Shown: positions 17,665 through 27,970, numbered from the stretch's first letter. The stretch: DNA of 64,000 nucleotides from JAOAPG01 sp963791575 (GCA_963791575.1 CAWBSY010000011.1:1-64000); one strand, 5' to 3'. Numbers and translations: made by a program. The notes: generated by a model not told the origin, from the sequence alone.

Positions 17665-20600
17665 ATGATTGTGAACCCGGAGGAGCTAGTGAGATTGAAT
17701 CGCCGTGGATCGGGTACTGTCTATGTACCGGGCCGTGTTGTCGCAATACTGCTGGTGTTGGTGGCCGGAATGGGAGCGTTGCTGCGGCACGATGCCAACG
17801 CCAAGCGGTCACAAGTAAGAACAGCTTCGATTCGTTCGATGCAGTCAGCAGCCCAACCGAATCCGATTCGAGCTCGCATGATTTACGGTCATTTGCCTCT
17901 CGCCTTCGAACGAAACGTTGGCCAGACCGATCCCAGCGTAAAATTCATGGCTCGCGGCAGCGATTATGCTCTGTTTCTTACGGGGAAAGAAGCGATGTTG
18001 GCGCTACAAGCGCCTGCGCGACGGAACGCCTCGTCTGACAGATCGTCCGCTTCCAAACCATCGGGCTTGCAAATGTCAGCAATTCGCATGGCTCTGGTGG
18101 GGGCTAATACTTCTGCGGATGTCGTGGGTTCAGACAAACTCGATAGTATTAGCAACTACTTCATTGGGAATAATCCATCCAAGTGGCACAGCAATGTTCC
18201 GCAATTTGCCCGTGTTCGTTATCAGGATGTGTATCCAGGAATTGATCTGATCTATTACGGACATCAGGGACAATTGGAGTATGACTTCGAAGTTGCTCCG
18301 GGTGCCGATTCCAAACAGGTGGTCTTGCAGTTCAACGGATCGGACAACACAAATCTAACCGCGAGCGGTGATCTCGTTTTAACAACGCCGAGTGGAAACG
18401 TAAAACTGCAAGCGCCTCGCGTTTATCAAAAGTACGGACAAGAGCAGAGACCGATCGCGGCAAAGTTTGTATTTCGCGGGAAAGATCAGATCGGCTTCGA
18501 AGTGGGAGAGTATGACCGAAGCCGTGCGTTGGTTATTGATCCGCTATTGACCTACTCGACATATCTGGGAGGAAGTGGTGACGAAAGCTGTTCAGCCATA
18601 ACTGGCAATACAGTTATGCCCGGCTTAGCGAACTCTATTCCAGGTACGCCGGGATGCCCCGCCATCGCGGTGGATTTGGGCGGCAACATGTATGTCGCCG
18701 GTTCGACTACGTCGTTGTCTACTACTTTTCCAGGGAATCCTGTGGCTGGAAGTCTGCACGGTACTGCCAATGTATTCGTCTCACAATTCAATTCCACTGG
18801 TTCGGCACTTTCCGTAACCTATTTGGGCGGAACGGATGCCAGCGAGGTCGACTACACGGCAGGAATTGCCGTGGATTCAGCTCTCAATGTAATTGTGGCA
18901 GGAACTACGGACTCGGCCACCTTTCCTGTGAGTGGTAGTCCTTATCAGGCAAGTCCTGGCGTGTCGGGCACGAAGCACGTATTCGTGACGAAGTTTGCTC
19001 CGGGATCAATAGGACAGTCCATTGCATTGGTCCCTTTAAAATATTCGACTTACTTATTTGGCAACGGTACTGACCTCGCCTCCGGAGTCGCGGTCGATCC
19101 CGTAGGAAATATTTATGTGACCGGTACCACAACTTCTACTACTTTCCCAACAACTGTGACTGCGTTGCCTTTTATTTCTCCCGGATCAAGTGAGTTCTTT
19201 TTTAGCAAGCTAAATCCCGCCCTTACTGGAACAGCAAGCCTTTTGTATTCGACATATATTGGCGGTACCACGGTGCCGGCGGGTGATACTCCGGTCGCAA
19301 CCGGCGGCGGCATTGCCGTGGATACCAACTGCAATGCCTACATTACGGGAGGCACGAACTATACCAACATGCCAGTGGTGAATGCATATCAGGGCACACC
19401 CAATCAACTTATCAGTGGTGGCGTCGACGCGTGGCTTGGAGAATTCAAGGTTCCGGCAGGTTCAACCTGCAGCTCGCCGAATGCTTCCGAGTACGCGCAA
19501 AATTATCTGACTTACTTTGGCGGCAACGGAGTCGATATCGGATACGGTGTGGCTGTGGATTCGGCTTTCAACGCTTACATTACCGGGGGCACCAATTCGG
19601 GCGATATCGCGCCTGGCGGGATAGGCGGCTTTCAATCTGCCATAGGGTGCCCGCACCGGTAAGCCAAAACCCCTGCCCTGTTCCGGATGCTTTTATCGCT
19701 AAATTTGCTCAACCCAGCACCACTGGCACTCACCCAGGGCTAGTAACACTGAGCTATTTCACATACCTAGGCGGTGTCGGTACACCGGACGATGGGCTGG
19801 CTAAATCGCGGTCGATACCAATTCAAACGCTTTCGTAACAGGTTTAACAAATGGGAGCTTTAATATTACCCCGAATCCGCTGCAAGGCACTTACGGTAGC
19901 GGCAATTTTGATGCATTTTTTGCCCGCATTTTAACCACATCTTCCAATATGTGCACGGTGGCAAATACCGTTTGTCCAAGTAGTACCAGCTATCTTGGCG
20001 GAGGCGGCACCGATATAGGTACGGGCATCGCCGTGGACAGCCAGCAAAATGTCTACATGACGGGCGAAACTTCCTCCACGAATTTCCCCACGGCTAACCC
20101 ATTTTCGGGGGGGACAAGCCTGAGCGGTACCAGCGATGCCTTCGTCACCAAGCTGGGTCCGGTCGTCAATTTGCCTGTATCGAAAACAACTACCAGTCCG
20201 CTAGTAGTTGGTATTGGTAACGCGGTGACTTTCACTTATACCATCACTAACGATGGGGATCAGATCAGCGGAGTTGTGTTCACCGATTTCCTGTCTTCAG
20301 GCGCGACATTTGTCTCAGCCACCGCATCTCCGGGAGGCGCTTGCCCGACGCCACAGAGTTCCGTGGTTACTTGCAGCATTGGGAACATGACGGCCGCCGA
20401 AACGGCGACCGTAACAATCATTGTCACGCCCACTGCTTCTGGAACGATCACGAATAGTGGCGGTGTAACGCAGCCGGCTGCGCAGGGCACAATGACTGCC
20501 TCCCCTGCGACTGTGAACGATTATGCGATTGCTGCGCTTGCGCCCAACACACAATCGGAGCCTGCGGGTGTGCCCGCAACCTACACTCTGCAAGTAACCC

Positions 20601-21049
20601 CCACGGGCACGGGGGGTATTCCGGAAAGTGTCACCCTAGGATGCGGTACTCTACCGACCGGTGCAGCGTGCAACTTCAACAACAGTACAATTCCGAACCT
20701 CAATAGTGGACCTGCGAGTCGCACACTTGAGATTACGACCACCGCGCGCACTACCACGAGTACTCGCTTGTGGCAGAAAGGCGGACCGCTCCTCGCTACA
20801 TTCCTGCCTATTTCCGGGCTGACGCTTCTCGGAGTAGGAGCCTCCCGCAAAAGATTGCGCAAGGGATACTGGCTGGCAAGTCTGACGCTGAGTGCGTTTT
20901 TCGGACTAGTGTTGCTGCAGGCAGGCTGCAGTGGAAGCAAGAGCACAACCACAACCTCTGGAACGCCGGCAGGAACCTATACCATTGTCGTGAATGCGAC
21001 ATCCGGAACGATCGTCCGGTCCACAACACTGCAGTTGACAGTGCAATAA
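17665..21049 (+). CDS. Large secreted SBBP beta-propeller protein with DUF11 and Ig-like C-terminus (two frameshifts)
   Basis: About 1,128 residues once frame changes near 19650 and 19805 are bridged. N-terminal membrane/signal segment (VVAILLVLVAGMGALL). Then comes a domain with LPLAFERNVGQTDPSVKFMA, VYPGIDLIYYGHQGQLEYDF and RALVIDPLLTYSTYLGGSGD, the usual entry to SBBP propellers. Several repeats follow of the form YLGG...D...IAVDS.GN.YV.G.T.S..FP, for example at GIAVDSALNVIVAGTTDSAT and GIAVDSQQNVYMTGETSSTN. After them come a DUF11-like domain (FTYTITNDGDQISGVVFTDF) and an Ig-like segment. A hydrophobic C-terminal stretch includes FFGLVLLQAGCSG. Probably surface or secreted; the function is unknown. 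Followed by a strong terminator. Confidence 0.8.
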
Positions 21050-21069
21050 CACCTATTCAACCCAAACAT

Positions 21070-21099
21070 AAAAGCCGGACTCTTGCGAGTCCGGCTTTT
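21070..21099. terminator. Rho-independent terminator (bidirectional)
   Basis: Perfect 13-bp stem AAAAGCCGGACTC / GAGTCCGGCTTTT with loop TTGC. A T run follows on the plus strand and an A run precedes it, so it can end transcripts from both sides. It separates the convergent propeller gene and sigma-54 regulator gene. Confidence 0.95.
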
Positions 21100-21127
21100 G
21101 TTTGAGCAAATAAATCGAAAGAAGCTG

Positions 21128-22555
21128 CTAGGCTCCCGCTGATAGTTTGTGATGACTCTTGGCGTGAGACTGGGCGATACCGTACTGACGGATCTTATAG
21201 AGTAGTGCCTTGTAACTGATTTGAAGTTGTGCGGCGGCCTGCTTGCGATTCCAATTCGTGTCCTCAAGAGCGCGAGCGATAGCTTCGGCCTCGGCTTCGT
21301 CTTTCGCGCCGCGAGCTACCGATTTCAGACCCCCACCACCAAGTCCGCCCGTTTCTGACGAACCTCGTAAAGCTGGATCTAAATGTGAACCATTATCCTC
21401 TTTCGGCTTGAGTTCATTAATCGCAAGCTTTTCGTCTCCCAAAACCAAATAGCGCTTGATGAAATTATTCAGCTCACGCAGATTTCCTGGCCAGGGATAA
21501 GCAAGGCACGACTGCATCAACTCGGGCGAAAATGGAAGCGGCGCGCGGGCGTATTGCTCTGACATCCGCGACATAAAGTGCTTCAGCAAAATTGGAATCT
21601 CTTCCTTGCGCTCGCGAAGAGGAGGAATCTGCAGGGTGAATGCATTCAACCGGTAATAGAGATCTTCACGCAAACGCTTATTGGCCAGGGCTTCGGGGAT
21701 GTCGATGTTGGTGGCGGCCAGAATGCGGACGTCCACTTTAATTACTGTGCGGCCACCAAGGCGTGAAAATGTCTGGTCCTGTAATACGTGTAGCAGTTTC
21801 GCCTGCAGCCCAAAGGGCATTTCACCAATTTCGTCGAGCAGAATCGTGCCCTTGTTGCACTGCTCGAATTTTCCGGGCTTAGGATGATTCGCACCGGTAA
21901 ACGCTCCAGCTTCGTATCCGAATAATTCGCTTTCCAGCAAATCTCCTGGAACCGCCGCGCAATTTACTTTCAGAAATGTACGGTGCGCACGGGGGGATAA
22001 CTTGTGGATCAAGCGAGCCATGACTTCTTTGCCGGTGCCGCTCTCGCCCAGCATGAGAACAGGAATATCGACGTTGGCAACCAGAGCCGCCTGCGAGCGA
22101 AGTTTCCGCATATTCGGACTGGCAGCTACGAAAAATACGTCGTCGGCAAGTTCTTCGACTTCACCCGTATAGTTTTGCTGGTTCGTACCGAGACATTGAT
22201 CAATAACTTTGTCGAGTTCAGCCTTTTCGAACGGCTTGGTCAAGTAATCCTGTGCCCCAAGCCGAATGGCTGAGACCACTTTTCGCGTATCACTGACGCA
22301 GGAAAGCATCACCACTTTTATGCCCGGTTGCAACTGGCGCAACTGTTCGAGGGTTTGCAGGCCATCGATGCCCGGCATCAGCAGATCGAGCAGGACCAGA
22401 TCGGGCTCAAGGCCCTTTTGTACCCGCTCCAGCGCTTCTTCTCCAGTGCTGGCGGTTTCAACTTTATGATCCTCTACTTCCAGCAGAGTTTTGATGTACC
22501 GGAGCATGCCCGGCTCATCGTCCACCAACAGAATCTTCGCCTTATTACTCATCAA
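21128..22555 (-). CDS. NtrC-type sigma-54-dependent response regulator
   Basis: 475 residues in three parts. Receiver domain with acidic pair D12-D13, phosphoryl-accepting D57 in VLLDLLMPGIDG and the Lys in YLTKPFEKAE. AAA+ domain with Walker A MLGESGTGKEVMARLIHKL, the sigma-54 contact loop GAFTGANHPKPG, Walker B GTILLDEIGEM and arginine-finger region RLREDLYYRLNAFTLQIPPL. A C-terminal Fis-type helix-turn-helix ends with NWNRKQAAAQLQISYKALLY. Phosphorylation should let it remodel sigma-54 RNA polymerase at -24/-12 promoters. The upstream histidine kinase overlaps its start by 4 bases (ATGA in the kinase stop), so the two form a cognate pair. Confidence 0.95.
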   Translation of the reverse strand: MMSNKAKILLVDDEPGMLRYIKTLLEVEDHKVETASTGEEALERVQKGLEPDLVLLDLLMPGIDGLQTLEQLRQLQPGIKVVMLSCVSDTRKVVSAIRLGAQDYLTKPFEKAELDKVIDQCLGTNQQNYTGEVEELADDVFFVAASPNMRKLRSQAALVANVDIPVLMLGESGTGKEVMARLIHKLSPRAHRTFLKVNCAAVPGDLLESELFGYEAGAFTGANHPKPGKFEQCNKGTILLDEIGEMPFGLQAKLLHVLQDQTFSRLGGRTVIKVDVRILAATNIDIPEALANKRLREDLYYRLNAFTLQIPPLRERKEEIPILLKHFMSRMSEQYARAPLPFSPELMQSCLAYPWPGNLRELNNFIKRYLVLGDEKLAINELKPKEDNGSHLDPALRGSSETGGLGGGGLKSVARGAKDEAEAEAIARALEDTNWNRKQAAAQLQISYKALLYKIRQYGIAQSHAKSHHKLSAGA

Positions 22556-23493
22556 CTTTTACCTTTAGCAGCCGCATTGGCTGCGGGCTTAAGCGGAATG
22601 ATGAAAGAAAACTTCGATCCTGAACCGGGGTCGCTTTCTACCCAAATTTTCCCACCCATGTTCGATACCAGTCGGCGTGCGATCGGTAAGCCAAGTCCCA
22701 TGCCCTCCGCCTGCTTCTCGGTTTGTGGAAGGCGAAAAAACTCGTCGAATACTTCAATGTGATATTCAGGGGGAATTCCCGGCCCGGTGTCGGAGACACT
22801 CACCTTAACCGAATTTGCATGGGTCAACTCACGTCGGCGCCGTTCATTGGGAACAGCCGTCTTGCTGCTGGTGCGACGCTCCCATGAGTATGGTTCAGCG
22901 TGCAGCCAAACCGTGCCGCCGGTCGGTGTAAATTTGGACGCATTTTCCAGAAGATTCGAAACCACTCGTTCGATTTTGGCAGTATCAAAAGAAAATTCGG
23001 GGACTTTGTCGTTAGCCAGAAAATAAAGCGCCAATCCTCTTTCCTGAAAGCGAGGCGACCACAAGCGGCAAACCTCCGATAAGCAATTATTCATGTTGCC
23101 TATCTCATACCGCATCCTCGTCTCGGCCGTTTCCAGCGTGCTGAAGCTCAGGAAGTCCTGAATGAAGTGCTGTAGGCGCTGCCCGCTGGACCGCATATCG
23201 CGCAGAATTTCATGCTGACGTTCATTCACGCTGCCCAGCTTTTCACTCTGCAACAACTCAACGTATCCGTTCAGTATGGCCAGGGGTGTCTTCAGATCGT
23301 GAGCTGCAGAACCGAGGGCGTTATTAGTACGGGTAAATCGCTCCCGCAATTGCATGAGTTCCTGCAAGTGTTGATTGCAAACGGGGTTGGAACAGCGTTC
23401 GCTCATGCCAGGTCGTTCAGAACGCATATCCGATGTGCTCGAGAAGGATTCCGGTGCTTGCGAGACACAAATATTTTCCCGAGGCTGGCCCAT
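22552..23493 (-). CDS. Soluble sensor histidine kinase
   Basis: About 313 residues from the ATG at 23493. I prefer this start because a promoter overlaps the longer alternative start at 23592. H-box LGSAAHDLKTPLAILNGYVE with phospho-His H65. N-box VSNLLENASKFTP. ATP-lid boxes SVSDTGPGIPPEYH and EGMGLGLPIARRLVSNMGGK. There is no membrane segment, so it senses an internal signal. The short N-terminus contains C34, C39 and H42 in ERCSNPVCNQH, a possible metal or redox site, but no recognised sensor domain. It overlaps the following response regulator gene by 4 bases. Confidence 0.9.
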   Translation of the reverse strand: MGQPRENICVSQAPESFSSTSDMRSERPGMSERCSNPVCNQHLQELMQLRERFTRTNNALGSAAHDLKTPLAILNGYVELLQSEKLGSVNERQHEILRDMRSSGQRLQHFIQDFLSFSTLETAETRMRYEIGNMNNCLSEVCRLWSPRFQERGLALYFLANDKVPEFSFDTAKIERVVSNLLENASKFTPTGGTVWLHAEPYSWERRTSSKTAVPNERRRRELTHANSVKVSVSDTGPGIPPEYHIEVFDEFFRLPQTEKQAEGMGLGLPIARRLVSNMGGKIWVESDPGSGSKFSFIIPLKPAANAAAKGKS

Positions 23494-23952
23494 GGTTAAA
23501 AACTCGTGGCTTTTTCTATCGGGGAGGGGGGTGACACCGACATTAAGCAACCGCCGTTCAGAAATGCTATGACACACCTTGGGGTGTGTCAATCGAAAAC
23601 GGGCGGATAAAAGTCACATAAAAGGAAAATGTTTTCTTTTGCAGCAGACGTTGAACTCAATCTTAAAATTTCATGAAACCAGCCATAACTCTGATTCATA
23701 TAGGCTTAAGTGAATCGTTGTCTCAGGCGATCAAGCGAAATCCCAACTTTAATTCCCACTCCTAGGATGTACTTACCATTACTCAAGTAATGCCCACTTA
23801 GGGTGTGGCAGGTAATTGTCCCTAAAGCGCAGGTTTTTATGGGAGCAAATCAGGGAAAGGAACCGTGGCGAACGGGTGCCTCTGGTTTCCTTTGTACTTT
23901 GGACCCCTAGATGCTGATTTCATAGCCTAATCGCAGGTAGATCGGATGTTGA
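23494..23952. other. Divergent intergenic region upstream of the kinase and PilZ genes
   Basis: About 460 bases without a coding frame. Besides the kinase promoter it holds a small palindrome ATTACT-CA-AGTAAT at 23778-23791, and a TGGCAG...TTGTC stretch near 23805-23820 whose -24/-12 spacing does not fit sigma-54. No terminator or RNA motif recognised. Confidence 0.4.
23564..23592 (-). promoter_or_regulatory. Sigma-70-like promoter with an inverted repeat in its spacer
   Basis: On the minus strand TTGACA (23592-23587), a 17-base spacer, then TAGCAT (23569-23564). An inverted repeat TGACACACC-TTGG-GGTGTGTCA (23570-23591) overlaps the -35 and fills the spacer, an ideal operator position. Predicted transcript start near 23557, about 64 bases before the kinase ATG. 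Confidence 0.6.
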
Positions 23953-24420
23953 TTGAATAGCCGGAAATCAGAGACCGACCGCCGGAAGTGGGAGCGTCTT
24001 CCCTTAGCGATACCGGTTTTCGTTCGTAGCGCTGACGATACTGGCAAGGAATTTCTTGAGTTTGCCACAGCTTGGAATATCTCCGCAGGCGGTGCATTGG
24101 TTGCGGTGAAACGTTCATTACGGCTCTCCTCGCAGGTTTCACTGGAAATCCCCAGCGCTCCTATATCCACCCGGCCTCCTCAATCGAAAGTCACCCGCAA
24201 TTTTCTCGCAAAGCCGGTTTGGGTTACTCATGCCGAAGGACACCATATCGTGGGGCTCAAATTCCTTCATCCGCTGCTCGCAGGCGCTCCCCACCGGCCG
24301 GACTGTCAAAAGGAAAGTTGCTTCTTCGGAGTGAAAAACTTTTCCTACACTGTCCGGCACCTCCGGGCCATCCTCCAAACTTTCGCTACTTCCTACACAG
24401 CTCCAGCAGAACTATCGTAA
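23953..24420 (+). CDS. PilZ domain protein
   Basis: 155 residues. It carries RRKWERLPLAIPVFVRSAD at the entry of a PilZ barrel and the matching AWNISAGGALVAVKRSLRLS about 45 residues later, i.e. the R-rich and N-x-S-x2-G halves of the cyclic-di-GMP site. A barrel ending with WVTHAEGHHIVGLKFLHPLL follows. The start codon is probably TTG (23953); no in-frame ATG exists before the domain. The last 40 residues look less regular. Transcribed toward the receiver-less sigma-54 activator, 111 bases upstream of its ATG. Confidence 0.75.
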   Translation: MNSRKSETDRRKWERLPLAIPVFVRSADDTGKEFLEFATAWNISAGGALVAVKRSLRLSSQVSLEIPSAPISTRPPQSKVTRNFLAKPVWVTHAEGHHIVGLKFLHPLLAGAPHRPDCQKESCFFGVKNFSYTVRHLRAILQTFATSYTAPAELS

Positions 24421-24468
24421 GTTGATGAACGCAAAATGATTAGGCACACTTTGGGTAGTGGGTCATAG

Positions 24469-24490
24469 CGGCAGCCTGGTTTGGCTGCCG
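24469..24490 (+). other. Hairpin upstream of the sigma-54 activator gene
   Basis: CGGCAGCC (24469-24476), loop TGGTTT, GGCTGCCG (24483-24490). It has no T run, so it is more likely a DNA-binding site or a coincidence than a terminator. It overlaps the -24 element described in the next entry. Confidence 0.4.
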
Positions 24491-24497
24491 GGGTGCA
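24481..24497 (+). promoter_or_regulatory. Candidate sigma-54 (-24/-12) promoter
   Basis: TTGGC at 24481-24485 and TGCA at 24494-24497, placing GG and GC exactly 10 bases apart as in the TTGGCACG-N4-TTGCA consensus. The predicted start point near 24508 is about 24 bases before the ATG at 24532. The gene it would drive is itself a sigma-54 activator, suggesting self-control. Confidence 0.45.
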
Positions 24498-24531
24498 CTA
24501 TTGGACTGCACAGGAGTTTAAGGCTCAAAGA

Positions 24532-25602
24532 ATGGCGATGCCAATTACAAACCCGGTCAGCACACTGGTCCAATCTCTCGGAGAAATGCCTCCCGACTCC
24601 ATAATTTTCGGTAAATCTGACGGAATGCAGGCTCTGCGCCAGCGCTTAGACAAAGTCGCCAGCGCCAATGTTCCGGTTCTCATTAACGGAGAAAGCGGCA
24701 CCGGCAAGGACATTATTGCGCGGATGATTCACTCCCATTCCCCCTGGAGAACGGGACCGTACGTGAAGGTGAATTGCCCGGCGATTCCCGGCACGCTATT
24801 AGAAAGTGAACTGTTCGGCTATGAAAAGGGAGCTTTTACGGGTGCCTACGGAACCAAGCCTGGTCGAGTAGAAATGGCTCACCGCGGCACGCTCTTTCTG
24901 GATGAAATTTCGGAACTGGATATGTCGCTTCAGTCCAAGTTGCTCCAGCTCCTCCAAGACGGCCAATTCTGTCGCATCGGCGCGCAGGAGGACAAAAAAG
25001 TTGAGGTTCGGATCGTCTGCGCTACGAACCGTCTGCTGGAACAGGAAATCGAAAACGGAACCTTCCGCCAGGATTTGTATTACCGCATCAACGTCGTAAA
25101 CTTGCACATGCCTGCGTTGCGGGAAAGACGAACAGATATTGAAGATTTAGCCAATTATTTCCTCGAATACTACAACCGGAAATTTAATTGTCGCGCTCGC
25201 GCACTCTCTCCAGATTTAATGGGAGTGTTGCAGAAATATCACTGGCCGGGAAATATCCGTGAACTGGAAAACCTGATCAAGCGATATGTAATTCTAGGCA
25301 GCGAGGAAGTGATCACCACTGACCTTGTGGCCAAGGAGCCGGAATACTTCACACCCGAAATCAACTTTGACGGACCGATTTCGCTGAAAAAAGTTACACG
25401 CCAGGCAACACGTGAACTCGAACGCAAAATCATTCTGAAAGTTCTCCAGGCACATCACTGGAATCGTAAACAGGCAGCACGGACGCTAAGCATCAGTTAT
25501 CGTGCGTTGCTCTATAAGATCCGCGATGCTGGTCTGCCTCCCAACCGGACTTCACGCCGTCGACCGGAAATCGTTCCGACTAGTGGTGCGGCTGCAGACT
25601 AG
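24532..25602 (+). CDS. Sigma-54-dependent activator lacking a receiver domain
   Basis: 356 residues from ATG 24532; an upstream TTG at 24481 would lie inside the promoter candidate. After a short N-terminus the AAA+ domain begins with SIIFGKSDGMQALRQRLDKV, Walker A VLINGESGTGKDIIARMIH, GAFTGAYGTKPG loop, Walker B GTLFLDEISELD and FRQDLYYRINVVNLHMPALR. The Fis-type helix-turn-helix is HWNRKQAARTLSISYRALLY. No receiver, GAF or PAS domain precedes the ATPase, so it is either constitutively active, regulated by abundance or controlled by a partner. The neighbouring PilZ gene makes a cyclic-di-GMP link plausible but unproven. It closely resembles the AAA+ and HTH parts of the regulator at 21128-22555. 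Confidence 0.93.
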   Translation: MAMPITNPVSTLVQSLGEMPPDSIIFGKSDGMQALRQRLDKVASANVPVLINGESGTGKDIIARMIHSHSPWRTGPYVKVNCPAIPGTLLESELFGYEKGAFTGAYGTKPGRVEMAHRGTLFLDEISELDMSLQSKLLQLLQDGQFCRIGAQEDKKVEVRIVCATNRLLEQEIENGTFRQDLYYRINVVNLHMPALRERRTDIEDLANYFLEYYNRKFNCRARALSPDLMGVLQKYHWPGNIRELENLIKRYVILGSEEVITTDLVAKEPEYFTPEINFDGPISLKKVTRQATRELERKIILKVLQAHHWNRKQAARTLSISYRALLYKIRDAGLPPNRTSRRRPEIVPTSGAAAD

Positions 25603-25674
25603 GCTAGAGTCGAAACAGTATCAATGCAAACTTGCTTGTTGTAGTTGCGGAAGTCAAAGTAATTCGGCTCCGTC

Positions 25675-26331
25675 TCAGAAGTGGAAGATCCCGCCACCGC
25701 CGATGAAGTAGTTATTCCGGCGGCTCCCAGTGTCCAAATTTAGATGCGGGGTGCCGCTGTAGAAATCTCTCCATGCCGTACGCAGACTGAAGTGGCGAGT
25801 AAGCTTCACATCCAATCCAACTCCAATTTGCAATGCGGCTACTGTATTCGCCGTTTTATTGGGATTGACTCCGTAATACAGCAACATTGAATTCGGATCA
25901 AAATGAGCAAAGCCCAGTCCCAGGCTTGCCCATGGGGAGAGCACTTTATTCGGGAAGAGGTTGGCGCGCAATGCGGGCGTCAAGAAATATGCGCTGTAGT
26001 TCTTAGGAACAACGTGAGTTAGGTAATTCAAGCGCTGGGCTGGACCAATCACCAATGGAACTTCTATTCTCAGAGCCACCCGATGAAGGTCACGGATCCG
26101 CCTGGCGTAATTCACCTCGAAAGTGAAATTCTCTCCGACATTAAGATCCTGGGGAACATTTTTTACGTCAACATCGTTGACGAAGGTCCGGCCAAAGATT
26201 GCGGAGACTTCATTTTTCTGAGAACTTACATCTTGGGCGGAAGCGCAGATTGCGACCAATATAAAAGCTAAGAGCAGGGCAACTCGGAGACGCTGTCGCG
26301 CACTGGTGGCGAGTCCCCAAGATGGCGTCAT
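25675..26331 (-). CDS. Outer-membrane beta-barrel protein
   Basis: About 218 residues with a signal peptide (LRVALLLAFILVAICASAQD). The mature part alternates hydrophobic and polar residues in strands, and ends in Phe (GGGGIFHF), the usual last residue for BAM-dependent insertion. Segments such as FTFEVNYARRIRDLHRVALR, WASLGLGFAHFD and IGVGLDVKLTRHFSLRTAWR are typical strands. This is the small 8-strand OmpA/OmpW-like porin-type fold common in acidobacterial genomes; no specific function. The ATG at 26331 is preferred over one 10 codons upstream because it sits close to the signal peptide. Confidence 0.75.
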   Translation of the reverse strand: MTPSWGLATSARQRLRVALLLAFILVAICASAQDVSSQKNEVSAIFGRTFVNDVDVKNVPQDLNVGENFTFEVNYARRIRDLHRVALRIEVPLVIGPAQRLNYLTHVVPKNYSAYFLTPALRANLFPNKVLSPWASLGLGFAHFDPNSMLLYYGVNPNKTANTVAALQIGVGLDVKLTRHFSLRTAWRDFYSGTPHLNLDTGSRRNNYFIGGGGIFHF

Positions 26332-26452
26332 AGATAGTCCGAAACGACCGCGCAAGATCAAAACTCAGCGTAGCACGTGAAAATACGGAGGTCGTTGTCT
26401 TCATTGGTGCCTCTGGTTACGACGGTTTGGATGCTAAAATAGAAGAGATTAC

Positions 26453-27947
26453 ATGCAGGACAACACTCTCACTGTACTCGATCTAGACGCGCCCAAAGCA
26501 CCGCCAGAGCCTTCCACGTTGAAACCGACAAAGGTCGGCTTCGTGAGCCTCGGCTGCCCCAAGAATCTCGTTGATAGCGAGGTCATGATGGGCATGCTGG
26601 CACAGGCCGGCGCGGAATTGATTCAGCGCGCCGAAGATGCGGACGTCATCGTAGTGAATACCTGTTCTTTCATCGACAGCGCTCAGCAGGAATCGGTGAA
26701 CACGATTCTAGAGATGGCGCGCCACAAGACCGATGGAAAAGTCCGCAAGCTTATCGTGGCCGGATGCTTGGTTGAGCGGTTTCGCGACGAGATTCAAAAG
26801 AATATTCCGGAGATCGACGCGGTTGTAGGTACGGGCGAACTGGACAAAATTCTCGCAGCTGCGGGAGTAGGAACTCTCCGCAAGTCCGGATTCCCCGTTC
26901 AACATTTTGAAATCACGCCCGGAAGCAGAGGCTCGAGTGGCGCAAGGGCGCTTCTCTCGAGAGACATGGGATGGCGCGATTGCTGACCTGCCCAACTATT
27001 TGTACAACGAAGAAACACCGCGCATACTCGCTACTCCCGGCTACACGGCATATATCAAGATCGCTGAAGGCTGCGACCATCCTTGTAGCTTCTGCATTAT
27101 TCCCCAGCTGCGCGGCAAGTTCCGCTCACGCAGATTTGAATCCGTAGTTGCCGAAGCGGAGCGTTTGGTGCAAGCCGGGGTCCGGGAACTCACGCTTATT
27201 GGGCAGGACACGACCTGCTATGGCGAAGATTTCGGGTTGAAAGATGGTCTCGCGCTGCTGCTCGAAAAGCTAGCTGGCATCGAAGATCTGCGGTGGGTAC
27301 GATTCTTGTACGCATATCCCAATAAAATCACGGGACGTCTGCTTGACACCATCGCTGGGCACGAGAAGATTTGCTCGTACGTGGATGTGCCTCTGCAACA
27401 CGCGTCCGCGTCTGTGCTGAAGCGCATGAAGCGCGGCGGAGGTTCGGATGTGTTCCTCCGGTCCATCGAGAAGATTCGCCGCACGATCCCCGATGTCACT
27501 TTGCGAACTTCGTTCATAGTTGGTTTTCCGGGAGAAACGGAAAAAGAGTTCGAAGAACTCTGCGAATTCGTAAGCCAGGCTGAAATCGATTGGATGGGAG
27601 CATTCGGCTACTCCGATCAGGAAGGCGCGGGCGCATTTGCTATTGGAGACAAACTCCCGCAACGTGAAATCGAGCGGCGCCGCAAACACCTGATGCAGAT
27701 CCAGCGGCGCATCAGCAAGCGGAAGAAGAAAGCCCTGATCGGAAAAGAATTTGACTTGCTCCTGCAAGGTTCTTCGGACGAAACGGACCTCCTGCTCGAA
27801 GGGCGCACCGCCATGCACGCGCCGGAAATTGACGGCAAAGTTTTCGTCAATGACGTTCCGGAGGAGCTCGATCCCCGCATTGGAGACTTCTATCGTTGCC
27901 AGATCACTGAAGCGCACGACTACGATCTGGTGGCGCGGATCATCTAG
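26453..27947 (+). CDS. rimO: Ribosomal protein S12 methylthiotransferase (one frameshift near 26930)
   Basis: RimO is a radical-SAM enzyme that adds a methylthio group to the beta-carbon of an Asp in ribosomal protein S12. N-terminal MTTase domain: VGFVSLGCPKNLVDSEVMMG, VVNTCSFIDSAQQES and IVAGCLVERF supply the three Cys of the auxiliary cluster. After a frame change near 26930 the radical-SAM domain starts at YIKIAEGCDHPCSFCIIPQL with C-x3-C-x2-C. It continues with LIGQDTTCYGEDFG, VDVPLQHASASVLKRMKRGG and SFIVGFPGETEKEFEEL. The C-terminal TRAM domain has FDLLLQGSSDETDLLLEGRT. About 497 residues, slightly long because of the N-terminal extension. yacG follows after 23 bases. Confidence 0.95.
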
Positions 27948-27970
27948 GTTCTAAACTCCAGGCGAATTTT

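Noticed and set aside
23778..23830. A sigma-54 promoter near TGGCAG...TTGTC
   Set aside because: The GG and GC pair are not 10 bases apart; the last element reads TC instead of GC.
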